Below, piece after piece: positions 1-8,389 of a stretch of 64,000 bases of DNA (the first letter of the stretch is position 1; each line of letters opens with the position of its first letter). A program made the position numbers and the translations under genes. The stretch covers positions 1 to 64,000 of the forward strand of contig NZ_FNBT01000008.1 in NCBI RefSeq assembly GCF_900102425.1, written 5' to 3'. The notes under the pieces were generated by a model that searched no databases, had not been told where the DNA came from, and was given only the letters and a program-made list of their open reading frames with translations. Origin of the DNA: Blastococcus aurantiacus. GTDB taxonomy: Bacteria; Actinomycetota; Actinomycetes; Mycobacteriales; Geodermatophilaceae.

Positions 1-449
1 CGCAGCTCGGTGTGCGGACGGGTCGCGGCGACCCGGGCCAGCGCCGCGTCGATGGCGGCGACGTCCACGTCCTGCGCCTCCGCTGAGGCCAGGTTCTCGG
101 CCGAGGCGACCGGCGCGATCGTCGACACCGCCTCCGCGGTCACCGCACCGGCAGCAGCCGCCGCGGCCAGCGACGGCAACTGCTCCAGGGCACGGCCGTT
201 GCGCACCAACCTGCTCGCCTCGCCCGGGGACAGCCGGTGGTGCCCGCGCAGCCACGCCGACATCGACGCCTTGCCGTCGTGGTCCGCCGCCCCGGCCAGC
301 TCGCACTGCCGTACCGTGCGCGCGACCTCGGCCGCCAGCCGGTTCGCCGCCGTCAGCAACGGCTCGAGCCGTTCCAGCAGCGCCGGACCGGACAACCCCT
401 CGATCCGCTCACCGGCGAGCGCGTCCAGAGCCTCGGGCAGCTCGTCCAC
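1..449 (-). CDS. DUF222 (13E12 repeat family) protein, N-terminal part; HNH domain beyond the window
   Basis: The reading frame enters from the left edge, so only the N-terminal 149 codons are visible. The GTG start at 449 is set by an AGGAGG Shine-Dalgarno at 454-459. The protein begins VDELPEALDALAGERIEGL, followed by the alpha-helical pattern LLTAANRLAAEVARTV, a conserved W in MSAWLRGHHRLSPGEASRLV, and an Ala-rich helix AAAAAAGAVTAEAV. This is the usual start of actinobacterial DUF222 proteins, which mostly carry a C-terminal HNH nuclease domain; that half cannot be checked here. Genes of this 13E12 family occur in many copies in actinobacteria and some are DNA-damage induced in Mycobacterium. 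A LexA-like box directly upstream fits that. The enzymatic function of the family is not established. Confidence 0.85.
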   Translation of the reverse strand, partial: MDELPEALDALAGERIEGLSGPALLERLEPLLTAANRLAAEVARTVRQCELAGAADHDGKASMSAWLRGHHRLSPGEASRLVRNGRALEQLPSLAAAAAAGAVTAEAVSTIAPVASAENLASAEAQDVDVAAIDAALARVAATRPHTEL

Positions 450-465
450 GACACCTCCTAGCCGT

Positions 466-481
466 TCGATCAGGTGTTCGA
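466..481 (-). promoter_or_regulatory. LexA/SOS-box-like palindrome upstream of the DUF222 gene
   Basis: The plus-strand sequence TCGATCAGGTGTTCGA matches the actinobacterial SOS box TCGAAC-N4-GTTCGA at 11 of 12 defined positions; the single difference is A to T in the left half. It lies 6 bases beyond the Shine-Dalgarno of the leftward DUF222 gene, where a repressor would block transcription. SOS boxes before 13E12-family genes are known from Mycobacterium tuberculosis. Confidence 0.6.
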
Positions 482-686
482 AGTCTACCGGTGGATGCGC
501 TCAGCCGCGGTGCGAATCCCGAGGTCAGAGATTCGTCCACAGATTCCTGCAGCGCCTCGACACCCCCGGTGCCGGTCGACGAGCCTGGCTCCTCCACGCG
601 GACGGATCGCAGGTGTCGGATCACACGCCCTCCCTCCGGGTGAGCGGACGGAGATGCCTGCCCGGGGACGAGGGAGAATGACCCGC

Positions 687-1682
687 ATGACCCACGTGCT
701 CGACCCCGACGCACTGTCGGACGACGCCCGGGCGCTGTCCGTGCCGCTGCCTCCGTACCGCGACGTCACCCGGTCCGACTCGGCCTTCCGCGCCTTCCTG
801 CACGGCCTGCCCGGCGTCGACCAGGTGGGCGCAGAAGCCCGCGTGGCACAGCTGGGCACACGCTCGATCAAGACCACGTCCAAGGCGTGGGCGATCGACA
901 CCGCGATCTCGATGGTCGACCTGACCACGCTCGAGGGCGCCGACACCCCCGGCAAGGTGCGCAGCCTGGCCGCGAAGGCGATGCGGCCGGATCCCACCGA
1001 TCCGAGCTGCCCGCGGGTCGCGGCGGTCTGCGTCTACGGCGACCTCGCCGGGGTCGCTCGCGAGGCGCTGGGCGACAGCGGCGTGCACGTGGCCGCCGTG
1101 GCCACGGCCTTCCCCAGCGGCCGGGCCAGCCGGGCGGTGAAGCTCGCCGACGTGCGCGACGCGGTGCAGAACGGCGCCGACGAGATCGACATGGTCATCG
1201 ACCGCGGCGCCTTCCTGTCCGGGCGTTACCTGGACGTCTACGAGGAGATCGTCGCCGTGAAGGAGGCCTGCGGTGAGGCCCACCTCAAGGTCATCCTCGA
1301 GACCGGCGAACTGGTCACCCTGGACAACGTCCGCCGCGCCAGCTGGATCGCGATGCTCGCCGGCGGCGACTTCATCAAGACCTCCACCGGCAAGGTGAGC
1401 CCGGCCGCGACCCTGCCGGTCGGGCTGGTGATGCTCGAGGCCGTCCGCGACTTCCGCGTCGCCACCGGGCGCCAGGTCGGCTTCAAGCCCGCCGGCGGCA
1501 TCCGGACGACGAAGGACGCCGTCAAGCACCTCGTGCTCATCAACGAGACGGTCGGCCGCGACTGGCTGGACCCCGGCTGGTTCCGCTTCGGCGCCTCCAG
1601 CCTGCTCAACGACCTCCTGCTGCAGCGGCAGAAGCTCCGCACCGGCCACTACTCCGGCCCCGACCACGTGAGCGTCGACTGA
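687..1682 (+). CDS. deoC: Deoxyribose-phosphate aldolase
   Basis: This enzyme splits 2-deoxyribose-5-phosphate into acetaldehyde and glyceraldehyde-3-phosphate, the last step of deoxynucleoside catabolism. The class I aldolase signature is complete: EIDMVID, the Schiff-base lysine near residue 231 in FIKTSTGK, and the second active lysine near residue 267 in GFKPAGGIRT. The 331 residues make it a longer-type DeoC, as usual in actinobacteria. I chose ATG 687 because GGGAG at 672-676 is 10 bases upstream; ATG 678 is in frame but sits one base from that Shine-Dalgarno. The stop overlaps the next ATG by one base, so it is coupled to an aldehyde dehydrogenase that could consume the acetaldehyde. 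The cognate thymidine phosphorylase lies about 10 kb away on the other strand. Confidence 0.95.
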   Translation: MTHVLDPDALSDDARALSVPLPPYRDVTRSDSAFRAFLHGLPGVDQVGAEARVAQLGTRSIKTTSKAWAIDTAISMVDLTTLEGADTPGKVRSLAAKAMRPDPTDPSCPRVAAVCVYGDLAGVAREALGDSGVHVAAVATAFPSGRASRAVKLADVRDAVQNGADEIDMVIDRGAFLSGRYLDVYEEIVAVKEACGEAHLKVILETGELVTLDNVRRASWIAMLAGGDFIKTSTGKVSPAATLPVGLVMLEAVRDFRVATGRQVGFKPAGGIRTTKDAVKHLVLINETVGRDWLDPGWFRFGASSLLNDLLLQRQKLRTGHYSGPDHVSVD

Positions 1683-3151
1683 TGACTGCCCCGACTGTCC
1701 CGTCCCAGCCCTCCCCCTTCGAGTACGCCCCCGCCCCCGAGTCGCGGTCGATCGTCGACATCGCGCCGTCCTACGGCCTGTTCATCGACGGCGAGTTCGT
1801 CGACGGCACCGGTGAGTCGTTCAAGACCGTGAACCCGGCCACCGAGGAGGTCCTCACCGAGGTCGCGTCGGGCAGCGACGCCGACGTCGACCGCGCCGTC
1901 CGCGCCGCCCGCCGCGCGTTCGAGAAGACCTGGGGCCCGATGCGCCCCGCCGACCGCGGCAAGTACCTGTTCCGCATCGCCCGCCTGCTGCAGGAGCGCG
2001 CCCGCGAGTTCGCCGTCCTGGAGTCGCTGGACAACGGCAAGCCGATCCGCGAGTCCCGCGACGTCGACGTCCCCCTCGCCGCGGCGCACTTCTTCTACTA
2101 CGCCGGCTGGGCCGACAAGCTCGACCACGTCGGGCTCGGGACCCGCCCGCGCCCCCTCGGCGTCGCCGGCCAGGTCATCCCCTGGAACTTCCCGCTGCTC
2201 ATGCTCGCGTGGAAGGTCGCGCCGGCCCTGGCCGCCGGCAACACCGTCGTCCTCAAGCCCGCCGAGACCACGCCGCTCACCGCGCTGCTGTTCGCCGAGG
2301 TCTGCCGGCAGGCCGACCTCCCCGCCGGCGTGGTCAACATCGTCACCGGCGCCGGCGAGACCGGTCGCGCGGTGGTCGAGCACGACGACGTCGACAAGGT
2401 GGCGTTCACCGGTTCGACCGACGTCGGCCGCTCGATCGCGCGGGCCGTCGCGGGCACCCGGAAGAAGCTGACGCTGGAGCTCGGCGGCAAGGCGGCGAAC
2501 ATCGTGTTCGACGACGCCCCGATCGACCAGGCCGTCGAGGGCATCGTGCAGGGCATCTTCTTCAACCAGGGCCACGTCTGCTGCGCGGGCTCCCGGCTCC
2601 TGGTGCAGGAGTCGATCCACGACGAGGTCATCGCGAGCCTGCAGCGGCGCATCGGCACGCTGCGCGTGGGCGACCCGCTGGACAAGAACACCGACATCGG
2701 GGCGATCAACTCCGCCGAGCAGCTCGCCCGCATCCGCGAGCTCTCCGACATCGGCGAGGCCGAGGGCGCGCAGCGCTGGCAGCCGGCCTGCGAGCTGCCC
2801 GACCGCGGCTTCTGGTACCCGCCGACGATCTTCACCGACGTCTCCCCCGCCCACCGCATCGCCCGTGACGAGATCTTCGGCCCGGTGCTCAGCGTCCTCA
2901 CCTTCCGGACGCCGGACGAGGCGGTGGCCAAGGCGAACAACACCACCTACGGGCTGTCGGCCGGCATCTGGTCGGAGAAGGGCTCGCGCATCCTCAAGAT
3001 CGCGGACCAGCTGCGCGCCGGCGTCGTGTGGGCCAACACGTTCAACAAGTTCGACCCGACGTCGCCCTTCGGCGGCTACAAGCAGTCCGGCTACGGCCGC
3101 GAGGGCGGCCGCCACGGTCTGGCTGCGTACCTGGAAGGTGCAGAGCAGTGA
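1682..3151 (+). CDS. Aldehyde dehydrogenase (NAD(P)+-dependent), full length
   Basis: A 489-residue protein with the complete aldehyde dehydrogenase fold. VIPWNFPLL carries the oxyanion Asn, VVLKPAE the cofactor-binding Lys, FTGSTDVG the nucleotide-binding loop, LELGGKAANIV the general-base Glu, and GHVCCAGSR the nucleophilic Cys at about residue 300. It oxidises an aldehyde to the acid. Position directly behind deoC, with stop and start sharing one base, suggests acetaldehyde from deoxyribose-phosphate cleavage as the substrate, but this is inference. A Pro-rich tail of about 20 residues precedes the fold. Its stop codon is overlapped by the GTG of the next gene. Confidence 0.92.
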   Translation: MTAPTVPSQPSPFEYAPAPESRSIVDIAPSYGLFIDGEFVDGTGESFKTVNPATEEVLTEVASGSDADVDRAVRAARRAFEKTWGPMRPADRGKYLFRIARLLQERAREFAVLESLDNGKPIRESRDVDVPLAAAHFFYYAGWADKLDHVGLGTRPRPLGVAGQVIPWNFPLLMLAWKVAPALAAGNTVVLKPAETTPLTALLFAEVCRQADLPAGVVNIVTGAGETGRAVVEHDDVDKVAFTGSTDVGRSIARAVAGTRKKLTLELGGKAANIVFDDAPIDQAVEGIVQGIFFNQGHVCCAGSRLLVQESIHDEVIASLQRRIGTLRVGDPLDKNTDIGAINSAEQLARIRELSDIGEAEGAQRWQPACELPDRGFWYPPTIFTDVSPAHRIARDEIFGPVLSVLTFRTPDEAVAKANNTTYGLSAGIWSEKGSRILKIADQLRAGVVWANTFNKFDPTSPFGGYKQSGYGREGGRHGLAAYLEGAEQ

Positions 3152-4020
3152 TCGGGAACGACCGGCTGGCCGTGCGCAAGACCTACAAGCTCTACGTGAA
3201 CGGCGCCTTCCCGCGGTCGGAGTCCGGCCGCACCTACGAGGTCACCGACGCCAAGGGGCACTTCCTCGCCAACGCCGCCCGGGCCTCCCGCAAGGACGCC
3301 CGGGACGCCGTCGTCGCCGCCCGGGGTGCCTTCGCGAAGTGGTCGGGCGCGACCGCCTACAACCGCGGCCAGGTGCTGTACCGCGTGGCCGAGGTGATGG
3401 AGGGCCGGCACGCCCAGTTCTGCGAGGAGGTCGCCGCCGGCGAGGGGCTCAGCGCCTCGAAGGCGCGGGCCGCCGTGGACGCCGCCATCGACCGCTGGGT
3501 CTGGTACGCCGGCTGGACCGACAAGCTGGGCGCCGTGCTGGGCGGGGCCAATCCCGTGGCCGGCCCCTACTTCGACTTCTCGACGCCCGAGCCGACCGGC
3601 GTGGTGGCGGTCCTGGCGCCGCAGCAGTCCTCGCTGCTGGGGCTGGTCAGCGTCCTGGCCCCCGTGCTGGCGACCGGTAACACCGCCGTCGTCGTGACGT
3701 CGAAGGACCGGCCGCTGCCGGCGGTCACCCTGGCCGAGGTGCTGGCCACCAGCGACGTGCCCGGCGGCGTGGTCAACCTGCTCACCGGCGACGCCGAGGA
3801 GCTGGGCACCTGGCTGGCCGAGCACGCCGACGTCGACGGCATCGACCTGACCGGCGCTCCGCTGAACCGCGCCATGGAGTTCGAGCGGGAGGCGGCCGGC
3901 ACCATCAAGCGCGTGGTCCGCCCCCCGGCCACCGAGCCGGACTGGACCGCCGACCCCGGCCTCACCCGGATGACCCCTTTCCTGGAGACGAAGACCGTCT
4001 GGCACCCGATCGGCCTGTGA
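3148..4020 (+). CDS. Truncated aldehyde dehydrogenase-like protein without the catalytic cysteine region
   Basis: A 290-residue protein related to the N-terminal (cofactor-binding) half of aldehyde dehydrogenases. It has the starting strand YKLYVNGAFPRSESGRTYEV, a degraded PWN motif (VLAPQQSSLLGL), GNTAVVVTSKDRP in place of the cofactor lysine loop, and DLTGAP where active enzymes have FTGST. The Cys-containing domain is absent; the protein ends in FLETKTVWHPIGL. The GTG start overlaps the TGA of the full-length gene (GTGA, 3148-3151), indicating translational coupling. The two genes probably act together, with this one as a non-catalytic partner or a decayed copy. No frameshift is visible, so it is not an obvious pseudogene. 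Confidence 0.8.
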   Translation: MIGNDRLAVRKTYKLYVNGAFPRSESGRTYEVTDAKGHFLANAARASRKDARDAVVAARGAFAKWSGATAYNRGQVLYRVAEVMEGRHAQFCEEVAAGEGLSASKARAAVDAAIDRWVWYAGWTDKLGAVLGGANPVAGPYFDFSTPEPTGVVAVLAPQQSSLLGLVSVLAPVLATGNTAVVVTSKDRPLPAVTLAEVLATSDVPGGVVNLLTGDAEELGTWLAEHADVDGIDLTGAPLNRAMEFEREAAGTIKRVVRPPATEPDWTADPGLTRMTPFLETKTVWHPIGL

Positions 4021-4045
4021 GTCCCAACCGGGTGCCGGACTGTGG

Positions 4046-4975
4046 TCAGCCGACGGGGGCGAAGAGCTCGTTGTGGTCGAACGTCCGACCGGTCGTCCGG
4101 TAGCCGAGATCGGTCAGCAGGTCGCGTAGCCGCTCGTCCGAGGTGACCGCCCGACCCATGGCGTTCTCCTTGATCTCGACGTAGAGCGCGCGCGGTCGCA
4201 GCCGGGCCAGCGTGTTCCGCATGCCGCTCAGCGCCGCGGCCTCGTGCCCCTCGACGTCCAGCTTCACCACGTCCAGCCGCGGAAGCGGCCCGCCGGGGCG
4301 GTCGGCTGCCCAGTCGTCGAACCTGACTGCGGAGACCTCTCCGATCTGCTGCCCTCGGCCGTGCAGGGAACGCACACCGGCGTCGGCGACGGGATAGCGT
4401 TCGTCGGCGAACAGGGGCAGCCGCCCCGGCACGTCGCTGCACGCGGCCTCGAGGACCTCGACGTCGAGGCCGTTGCGGACCGCGGCACCGCGCAGCGTGG
4501 CGGCCGAGTCGGCGGCCGGCTCGAAGGCCAGCACCGAGCCCCCGCCGCCGAGGCGGTGCAGCCGGCGTGCGACGGCGAGGGAGTGCACACCGATGTGCGC
4601 GCCCACGTCGGCCACCACGTCGCCCGGGCGCAGGTGGTTGAGCAAGTGGGCGGTGAAGCGTGGCTCGTAGACCCCGGTGTAGAACAGGACGGCCTGCAGG
4701 TTGTCACGGAGATCCAGCTCCAGCGCCAACCCGTTGCGCCGGACCCGCACGGTCGGGTTCCGCGACCAGCGGTCCGGAATCTTCACCAGCCCGGGGTTGT
4801 CCGCACGCAGCCGCGGCGAGATGCGCCGCACCGTCTTTGCATAGCTGTGCGATGACCGCGCGGTGGCCCGCAGCGCCAGCGCAGCGGTCAGCCGGGCCGC
4901 AACCGGCCGGACCAGCCGCTCGCCGAGGAACAGACTGCGCCAGGCAAGCCGGACCACCGGAGGATCGGCGAACAC
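4046..4975 (-). CDS. FkbM family SAM-dependent methyltransferase
   Basis: About 309 residues. The SAM-binding glycine motif is VADVGAHIGVHSLAVA, the acidic strand is VLAFEPAADS, and KLDVEGHEAAAL is the FkbM hallmark. The family methylates oxygen on sugars and other metabolites; the substrate is unknown here. The N-terminal 80 residues (basic, with LFLGERLVRPVAARLTAALAL) lie outside the domain. The start is uncertain: GTG 4975 is chosen because it lies 6 bases after a -10-like GACGCT; GTG 4957 is in frame, and neither has a clear Shine-Dalgarno. It converges on the aldehyde dehydrogenase pair with a 25-base gap and diverges from the gene at 5096. No other sugar-modification gene is adjacent. 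Confidence 0.82.
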   Translation of the reverse strand: MFADPPVVRLAWRSLFLGERLVRPVAARLTAALALRATARSSHSYAKTVRRISPRLRADNPGLVKIPDRWSRNPTVRVRRNGLALELDLRDNLQAVLFYTGVYEPRFTAHLLNHLRPGDVVADVGAHIGVHSLAVARRLHRLGGGGSVLAFEPAADSAATLRGAAVRNGLDVEVLEAACSDVPGRLPLFADERYPVADAGVRSLHGRGQQIGEVSAVRFDDWAADRPGGPLPRLDVVKLDVEGHEAAALSGMRNTLARLRPRALYVEIKENAMGRAVTSDERLRDLLTDLGYRTTGRTFDHNELFAPVG

Positions 4976-5095
4976 GGGTCCAGCGTCGCGGTTCGCACCC
5001 GTGCGCGCGAGAGCTGCGTCGACGGGCGGCCGGTCGGCACTGACCGAACCCGAATGGTCGGGAGCGCGGGCTTCCCCATCTGGCAGAGTCTCCCC

Positions 5096-6496
5096 GTGGC
5101 CAGGCCCAGCATCGTTCCCATCGCACTGACCCTCGACGACCGAACGGGCTACACGCTGTGGGCTCCTCCGTGGGAGGAGGACGGCGAGGAGTGGCAGGCG
5201 TTCCTCGGCACCACCGTCGAGGTCCGCGCCGACATCAACGACGACGACCCGGAGAACCCGGTGCCCACCGCCGTCGTCCACCTCTTCCCCTCCCCCGCCG
5301 CCCTGGCGGCGTTCTGCCGCTCCAGCACCGACCACGACCTCGCCGACCACCCGGTGTGGCCGGTCGTGGCGGGCCTGGGGGCGGCCGACCTGACCCCCGA
5401 CGACGACCACCGCTTCGACCTCGACGGCGTGTACGACATCGCCGCGGAGAACCCCGACCGCTGGGCGGTCGAGGAGCTGGCCGCCACGATCGACATCGTC
5501 AGCCGGCTGGCCGAGTGCCTCGACACCGCGGACGAGGAGGACGACGACCTGGACGACGACGAGACCGAGTTCGAGGCCGTCGCCGAGCTGGTGGCCAAGC
5601 CCGAGATCGGCTCCCTCGGCCTGGGCGCGGAGGCGTTCGTCGGCCGCTCCGGCGAGGACGCCTGGCTGGGGGTCGGCACCGCGCTGGACGAGCTGTGGGA
5701 GGACGTCGTCGAGGAGCTCGGCGAGCACCTGGACTGGACCGGCGCGGCCACCGTCGCGGTGACCGACTACCCCTCGGCGTCCGAGGCTGCCCCGGTCGCC
5801 GTGGACGACGACCTCGACGACGTGGACGACGTGGACGACGACGACCTCGAGGGGGACGACGCGAACACCGGGGCGTCCGCCGGCGTGCGGACCATCGCCG
5901 GTGGTGGCGGGCGGCTCGTGCACGACCCGGCGGCGGTCGCCAAGGCGGCGGAGTTCTGGGAGGCCGTCGGCATCCTGCCGGTCGAGGTGGTCGTGCCGGA
6001 GGGCGCCGGCCTCACGCTGCGCTGCTACGTCGACGACGTCGCCCGGTTCCTCGGGCGCGACGGCGAGGTGTTCCTCTTCGACACCCCGGCGGAGCTGTCC
6101 CGTTTCTGCGCCGGCTCCGAGACCCACGACCTCACGGAGATCGCGTCCTGGCCGGAGGTCGCCGTCACCGACACCCGGCCGCTGCCGGCCGAGCAGGACC
6201 GCTACGACCTGGCCGGCCTGTCCGAGGTACTCGGCGAGGTGGCCGACGGCGCCGCCGGGCTGGTCGCCCACGCGTCCCTGGCCCAGCCGGTGGAGGGCGC
6301 ACGCGACCTCGCCGAGTACGTGTCCCTGCCGCGCGTCGAGGAGCTGCTCTCCCCCACCGCGCCACTGGGCCGGGCCGTGGCGATCGGCGAGCGCCAGCCG
6401 GACGCCGTGTTGCGCCCGGAGGACGCCGCCGCGGTGCGCCCCGCCTGGGACGAGATCGTCGGCCTGATCAGCGGGAAGCTCGTCTTCCGGGATTGA
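5096..6496 (+). CDS. Acidic actinobacterial conserved protein with an internal duplication (annotated primosomal protein in relatives, function unproven)
   Basis: A 466-residue soluble, very acidic protein. Two related segments are visible. The first has VVHLFPSPAALAAFCRSS, then HDLADHPVWPVV and HRFDLDGVYDIA; the second has EVFLFDTPAELSRFCAGS, then HDLTEIASWPEV and DRYDLAGLSEVL. A low-complexity linker separates them, containing DEEDDDLDDD and a second Asp tract around residues 235-255. I chose the GTG at 5096 (VARPSIVPIALTLDD) because the conserved sequence starts there and a -10-like CAGAGT ends 6 bases upstream. I recall close relatives carrying the automatic name primosomal protein, but I see no helicase, primase or zinc motif that supports it. 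Function unknown. Confidence 0.7.
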   Translation: MARPSIVPIALTLDDRTGYTLWAPPWEEDGEEWQAFLGTTVEVRADINDDDPENPVPTAVVHLFPSPAALAAFCRSSTDHDLADHPVWPVVAGLGAADLTPDDDHRFDLDGVYDIAAENPDRWAVEELAATIDIVSRLAECLDTADEEDDDLDDDETEFEAVAELVAKPEIGSLGLGAEAFVGRSGEDAWLGVGTALDELWEDVVEELGEHLDWTGAATVAVTDYPSASEAAPVAVDDDLDDVDDVDDDDLEGDDANTGASAGVRTIAGGGGRLVHDPAAVAKAAEFWEAVGILPVEVVVPEGAGLTLRCYVDDVARFLGRDGEVFLFDTPAELSRFCAGSETHDLTEIASWPEVAVTDTRPLPAEQDRYDLAGLSEVLGEVADGAAGLVAHASLAQPVEGARDLAEYVSLPRVEELLSPTAPLGRAVAIGERQPDAVLRPEDAAAVRPAWDEIVGLISGKLVFRD

Positions 6497-6510
6497 CCTA
6501 CGAACGACCG

Positions 6511-6546
6511 AGCGGCCGGCCCCGGGAGATCCCGGGACCGGCCGCT
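6511..6546. terminator. Bidirectional hairpin terminator between convergent genes
   Basis: Arms 6511-6527 and 6530-6546 pair over 17 bases with a single mismatch. The hairpin lies between the stop of the acidic protein and the stop of the leftward helicase gene, so it can serve both. A short TTCGTCGTT follows on the plus side. Confidence 0.8.
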
Positions 6547-6563
6547 TCGTCGTTCAGGTGCTG

Positions 6564-8150
6564 TCAGCTGCCGTAGCGCGAGGGGCGGCCGGGCCGCCCA
6601 CCCGGGCGACCGCGGTCGCCGTAGGAGCGCTCACCCGACGCCGAGCGCTCGCCGCCGCCGCCGTAGGACCGCTCGCCCGCGGGCCGCTCACCGGCGGGCC
6701 GGGGACGGTCGCCGTACGAGCGACGCGGGCCGCCACGGGAACCGCTGGGACGCTCGCCGTCACGACGCGGACGGCCACCGGGGCCACCGCCACCGCGGCG
6801 CATGTCGCGCTGCGTGCGCTCCTTGGGCTCCACCGGCACGCCGGCGGCGATCAGGTCGAGGATCGGCTTGTCGCCGGGCCGCGTCCGGTCCAGGGGCGGG
6901 TCGACCTTGGCCGTGCGGAACCGGCGCTTGGCCTGACCGACCTGGTCGGGCAGCAGGAGCGAGACGACGACGCCGCCGGCACCGGCGCGGGCGGTACGGC
7001 CCGAACGGTGCAGGTAGGTCTTGGCGTCCGTCGGCGGGTCGTAGTGCAGGACCAGCGAGACGTCGTCGACGTGGATGCCGCGGGCGGCGACGTCCGTGGC
7101 GACCAGGACCGGCGACCGTGCGTCGGTGAACTCCTCCAGCGCACGCTTGCGCGCCGCCTGGGGCAGTCCGCCGTGGATCGCCTCGGCCTTGATGCCGGCA
7201 GCCTTGAGGTTGTCGGCCAGCCGGTCCACGCCGAGCTGGGTGCGGGCGAAGATGATCGTCCGACCCGGGCGGGAGGCCAACTCCGTGGCCACCTGCAGCT
7301 TGTCGCGGAAGGCCAGCGTGAAGGCCAGGTGCTCGGCCGGGGGCGCCTCGCCGCCGGGGCGGACGACCTCGTGACGGGCCGGGTCCTTGAGGTAGCGCCG
7401 GACGAGGCTGTCGACCTCCCCGTCCAGCGTCGCCGAGAACAGGAGGCGCTGGGAGTCACGGGCGGTCTGGTCGAGCAGCTCCTTGACGACCGGCAGGAAG
7501 CCCAGGTCGGCCATGAAGTCGGCCTCGTCCAGCACCGTGATGACGACCTCGGCGAGAGTGGCCTCGCCCTGGTTGATCAGGTCCTGCAGGCGGCCGGGCG
7601 TGGCGATGATGACGTCGACGCCGCGACGCAGCTGCTGGATCTGGCGGTACATGGGCGCGCCGCCGTAGACGGTTGCGAGCACCACGCCGGTGGCCTGGCC
7701 GAGGGGCGCCAGGTTGTCGTGCACCTGCTGGGCCAGCTCGCGGGTCGGCACGAGGACCAGACCACGCGGGGCGCGACGGCCCTGCTTGACCTCGGCGCCG
7801 ATGCGGGCGAGCAGCGGCAGGCCGAAGGCGAGGGTCTTGCCCGAGCCGGTGGCGGCCTTGCCGAGCACGTCGCGCCCGGCGAGGGCGTCCGGCAGGGCGG
7901 AGGTCTGGATGGCGAACGGGCGGTGGATGCCGCGCCGCTCCAAGGCGGTGACCAGCGGCTGGGGCAGGCCCAGCTGGCCGAACGTGGGGCCGGTGGGCTC
8001 CGCGGGCGCCTCGGTGGTCTCCGGGGTGGTGCTCTCCGCGGCGCTGTTCTCCGTCATGACGACGTCGACCGCGGGGGTGAACTGGGCGGTGTTCTCAGTG
8101 GTGTTGTCAGCGTTGTTCGACTCGAACGACACAGGGTTGACCAAAGTCAT
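6564..8150 (-). CDS. DEAD-box ATP-dependent RNA helicase with a basic RGG-like tail
   Basis: A 528-residue protein with the whole DEAD-box set in order: Q motif GIHRPFAIQTSALPD, motif I AATGSGKT, Ia PTRELAQQV, Ib TPGRL, II DEAD, III SAT, IV IIFARTQ, V VATDVAARGIHVDD and VI HRSGRTARAG. The last 100 residues are Arg/Gly/Ser-rich with repeated GERSYG and YGDR units, typical of RNA-binding tails of DeaD/RhlE-type helicases in ribosome assembly and mRNA turnover. The ATG at 8150 follows GGAG 11 bases upstream; an internal ATG at 8057 is also possible because the first 40 residues are low complexity. A roughly 240-base leader region precedes it. Confidence 0.93.
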   Translation of the reverse strand: MTLVNPVSFESNNADNTTENTAQFTPAVDVVMTENSAAESTTPETTEAPAEPTGPTFGQLGLPQPLVTALERRGIHRPFAIQTSALPDALAGRDVLGKAATGSGKTLAFGLPLLARIGAEVKQGRRAPRGLVLVPTRELAQQVHDNLAPLGQATGVVLATVYGGAPMYRQIQQLRRGVDVIIATPGRLQDLINQGEATLAEVVITVLDEADFMADLGFLPVVKELLDQTARDSQRLLFSATLDGEVDSLVRRYLKDPARHEVVRPGGEAPPAEHLAFTLAFRDKLQVATELASRPGRTIIFARTQLGVDRLADNLKAAGIKAEAIHGGLPQAARKRALEEFTDARSPVLVATDVAARGIHVDDVSLVLHYDPPTDAKTYLHRSGRTARAGAGGVVVSLLLPDQVGQAKRRFRTAKVDPPLDRTRPGDKPILDLIAAGVPVEPKERTQRDMRRGGGGPGGRPRRDGERPSGSRGGPRRSYGDRPRPAGERPAGERSYGGGGERSASGERSYGDRGRPGGRPGRPSRYGS

Positions 8151-8389
8151 GCGGGGTGGGGCTCCGATACTGCTCGGAGCGCGTCCCGTGGAAGAGGAGA
8201 GCGCCGCAGGTACCGGCGTCCTCACTGGCGATCGTGTGCGCCCAGGGATGGAACGCGTGATCTGCACGGATGCGCTCATGCCCGGACAAACCGTCCGGGA
8301 GGATGACCGGCGTTGTGCCGGTACCCCCAGGCTAGCAGCGCCAGCCCTCAGGTGATTCCCCGCGAGGGGGTGGGGACGGTCACCCTCCG
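8151..8389 (-). other. Leader region of the DEAD-box helicase gene with two hairpins
   Basis: No gene fits in this gap. In the direction of the helicase gene, CCGGAC/GTCCGG can pair (8282-8298). Closer to the gene, arms 8174-8180 and 8161-8167 form a 7-bp hairpin whose 3' arm contains the only Shine-Dalgarno-like GGAG. This could hold back translation until the hairpin opens; that is inference. A -10-like TAGCCT reads leftward at 8334-8329. Confidence 0.35.

Noticed and set aside
621-1667. Long open frames opposite or out of frame with deoC and nearly every other gene (for example 1649-3115, 38493-39602, 50015-53773)
   Set aside because: They are shadows of real genes in very GC-rich DNA: their products are low-complexity Arg/Gly/Pro-rich or His/Asp/Val-rich strings without domains, while the other frame encodes a recognised family.
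4976-6271. Extension of the FkbM methyltransferase reading frame far upstream (to 6271)
   Set aside because: The extra residues lie opposite the acidic protein gene and show no domain; homologues start near the GTG at 4975.
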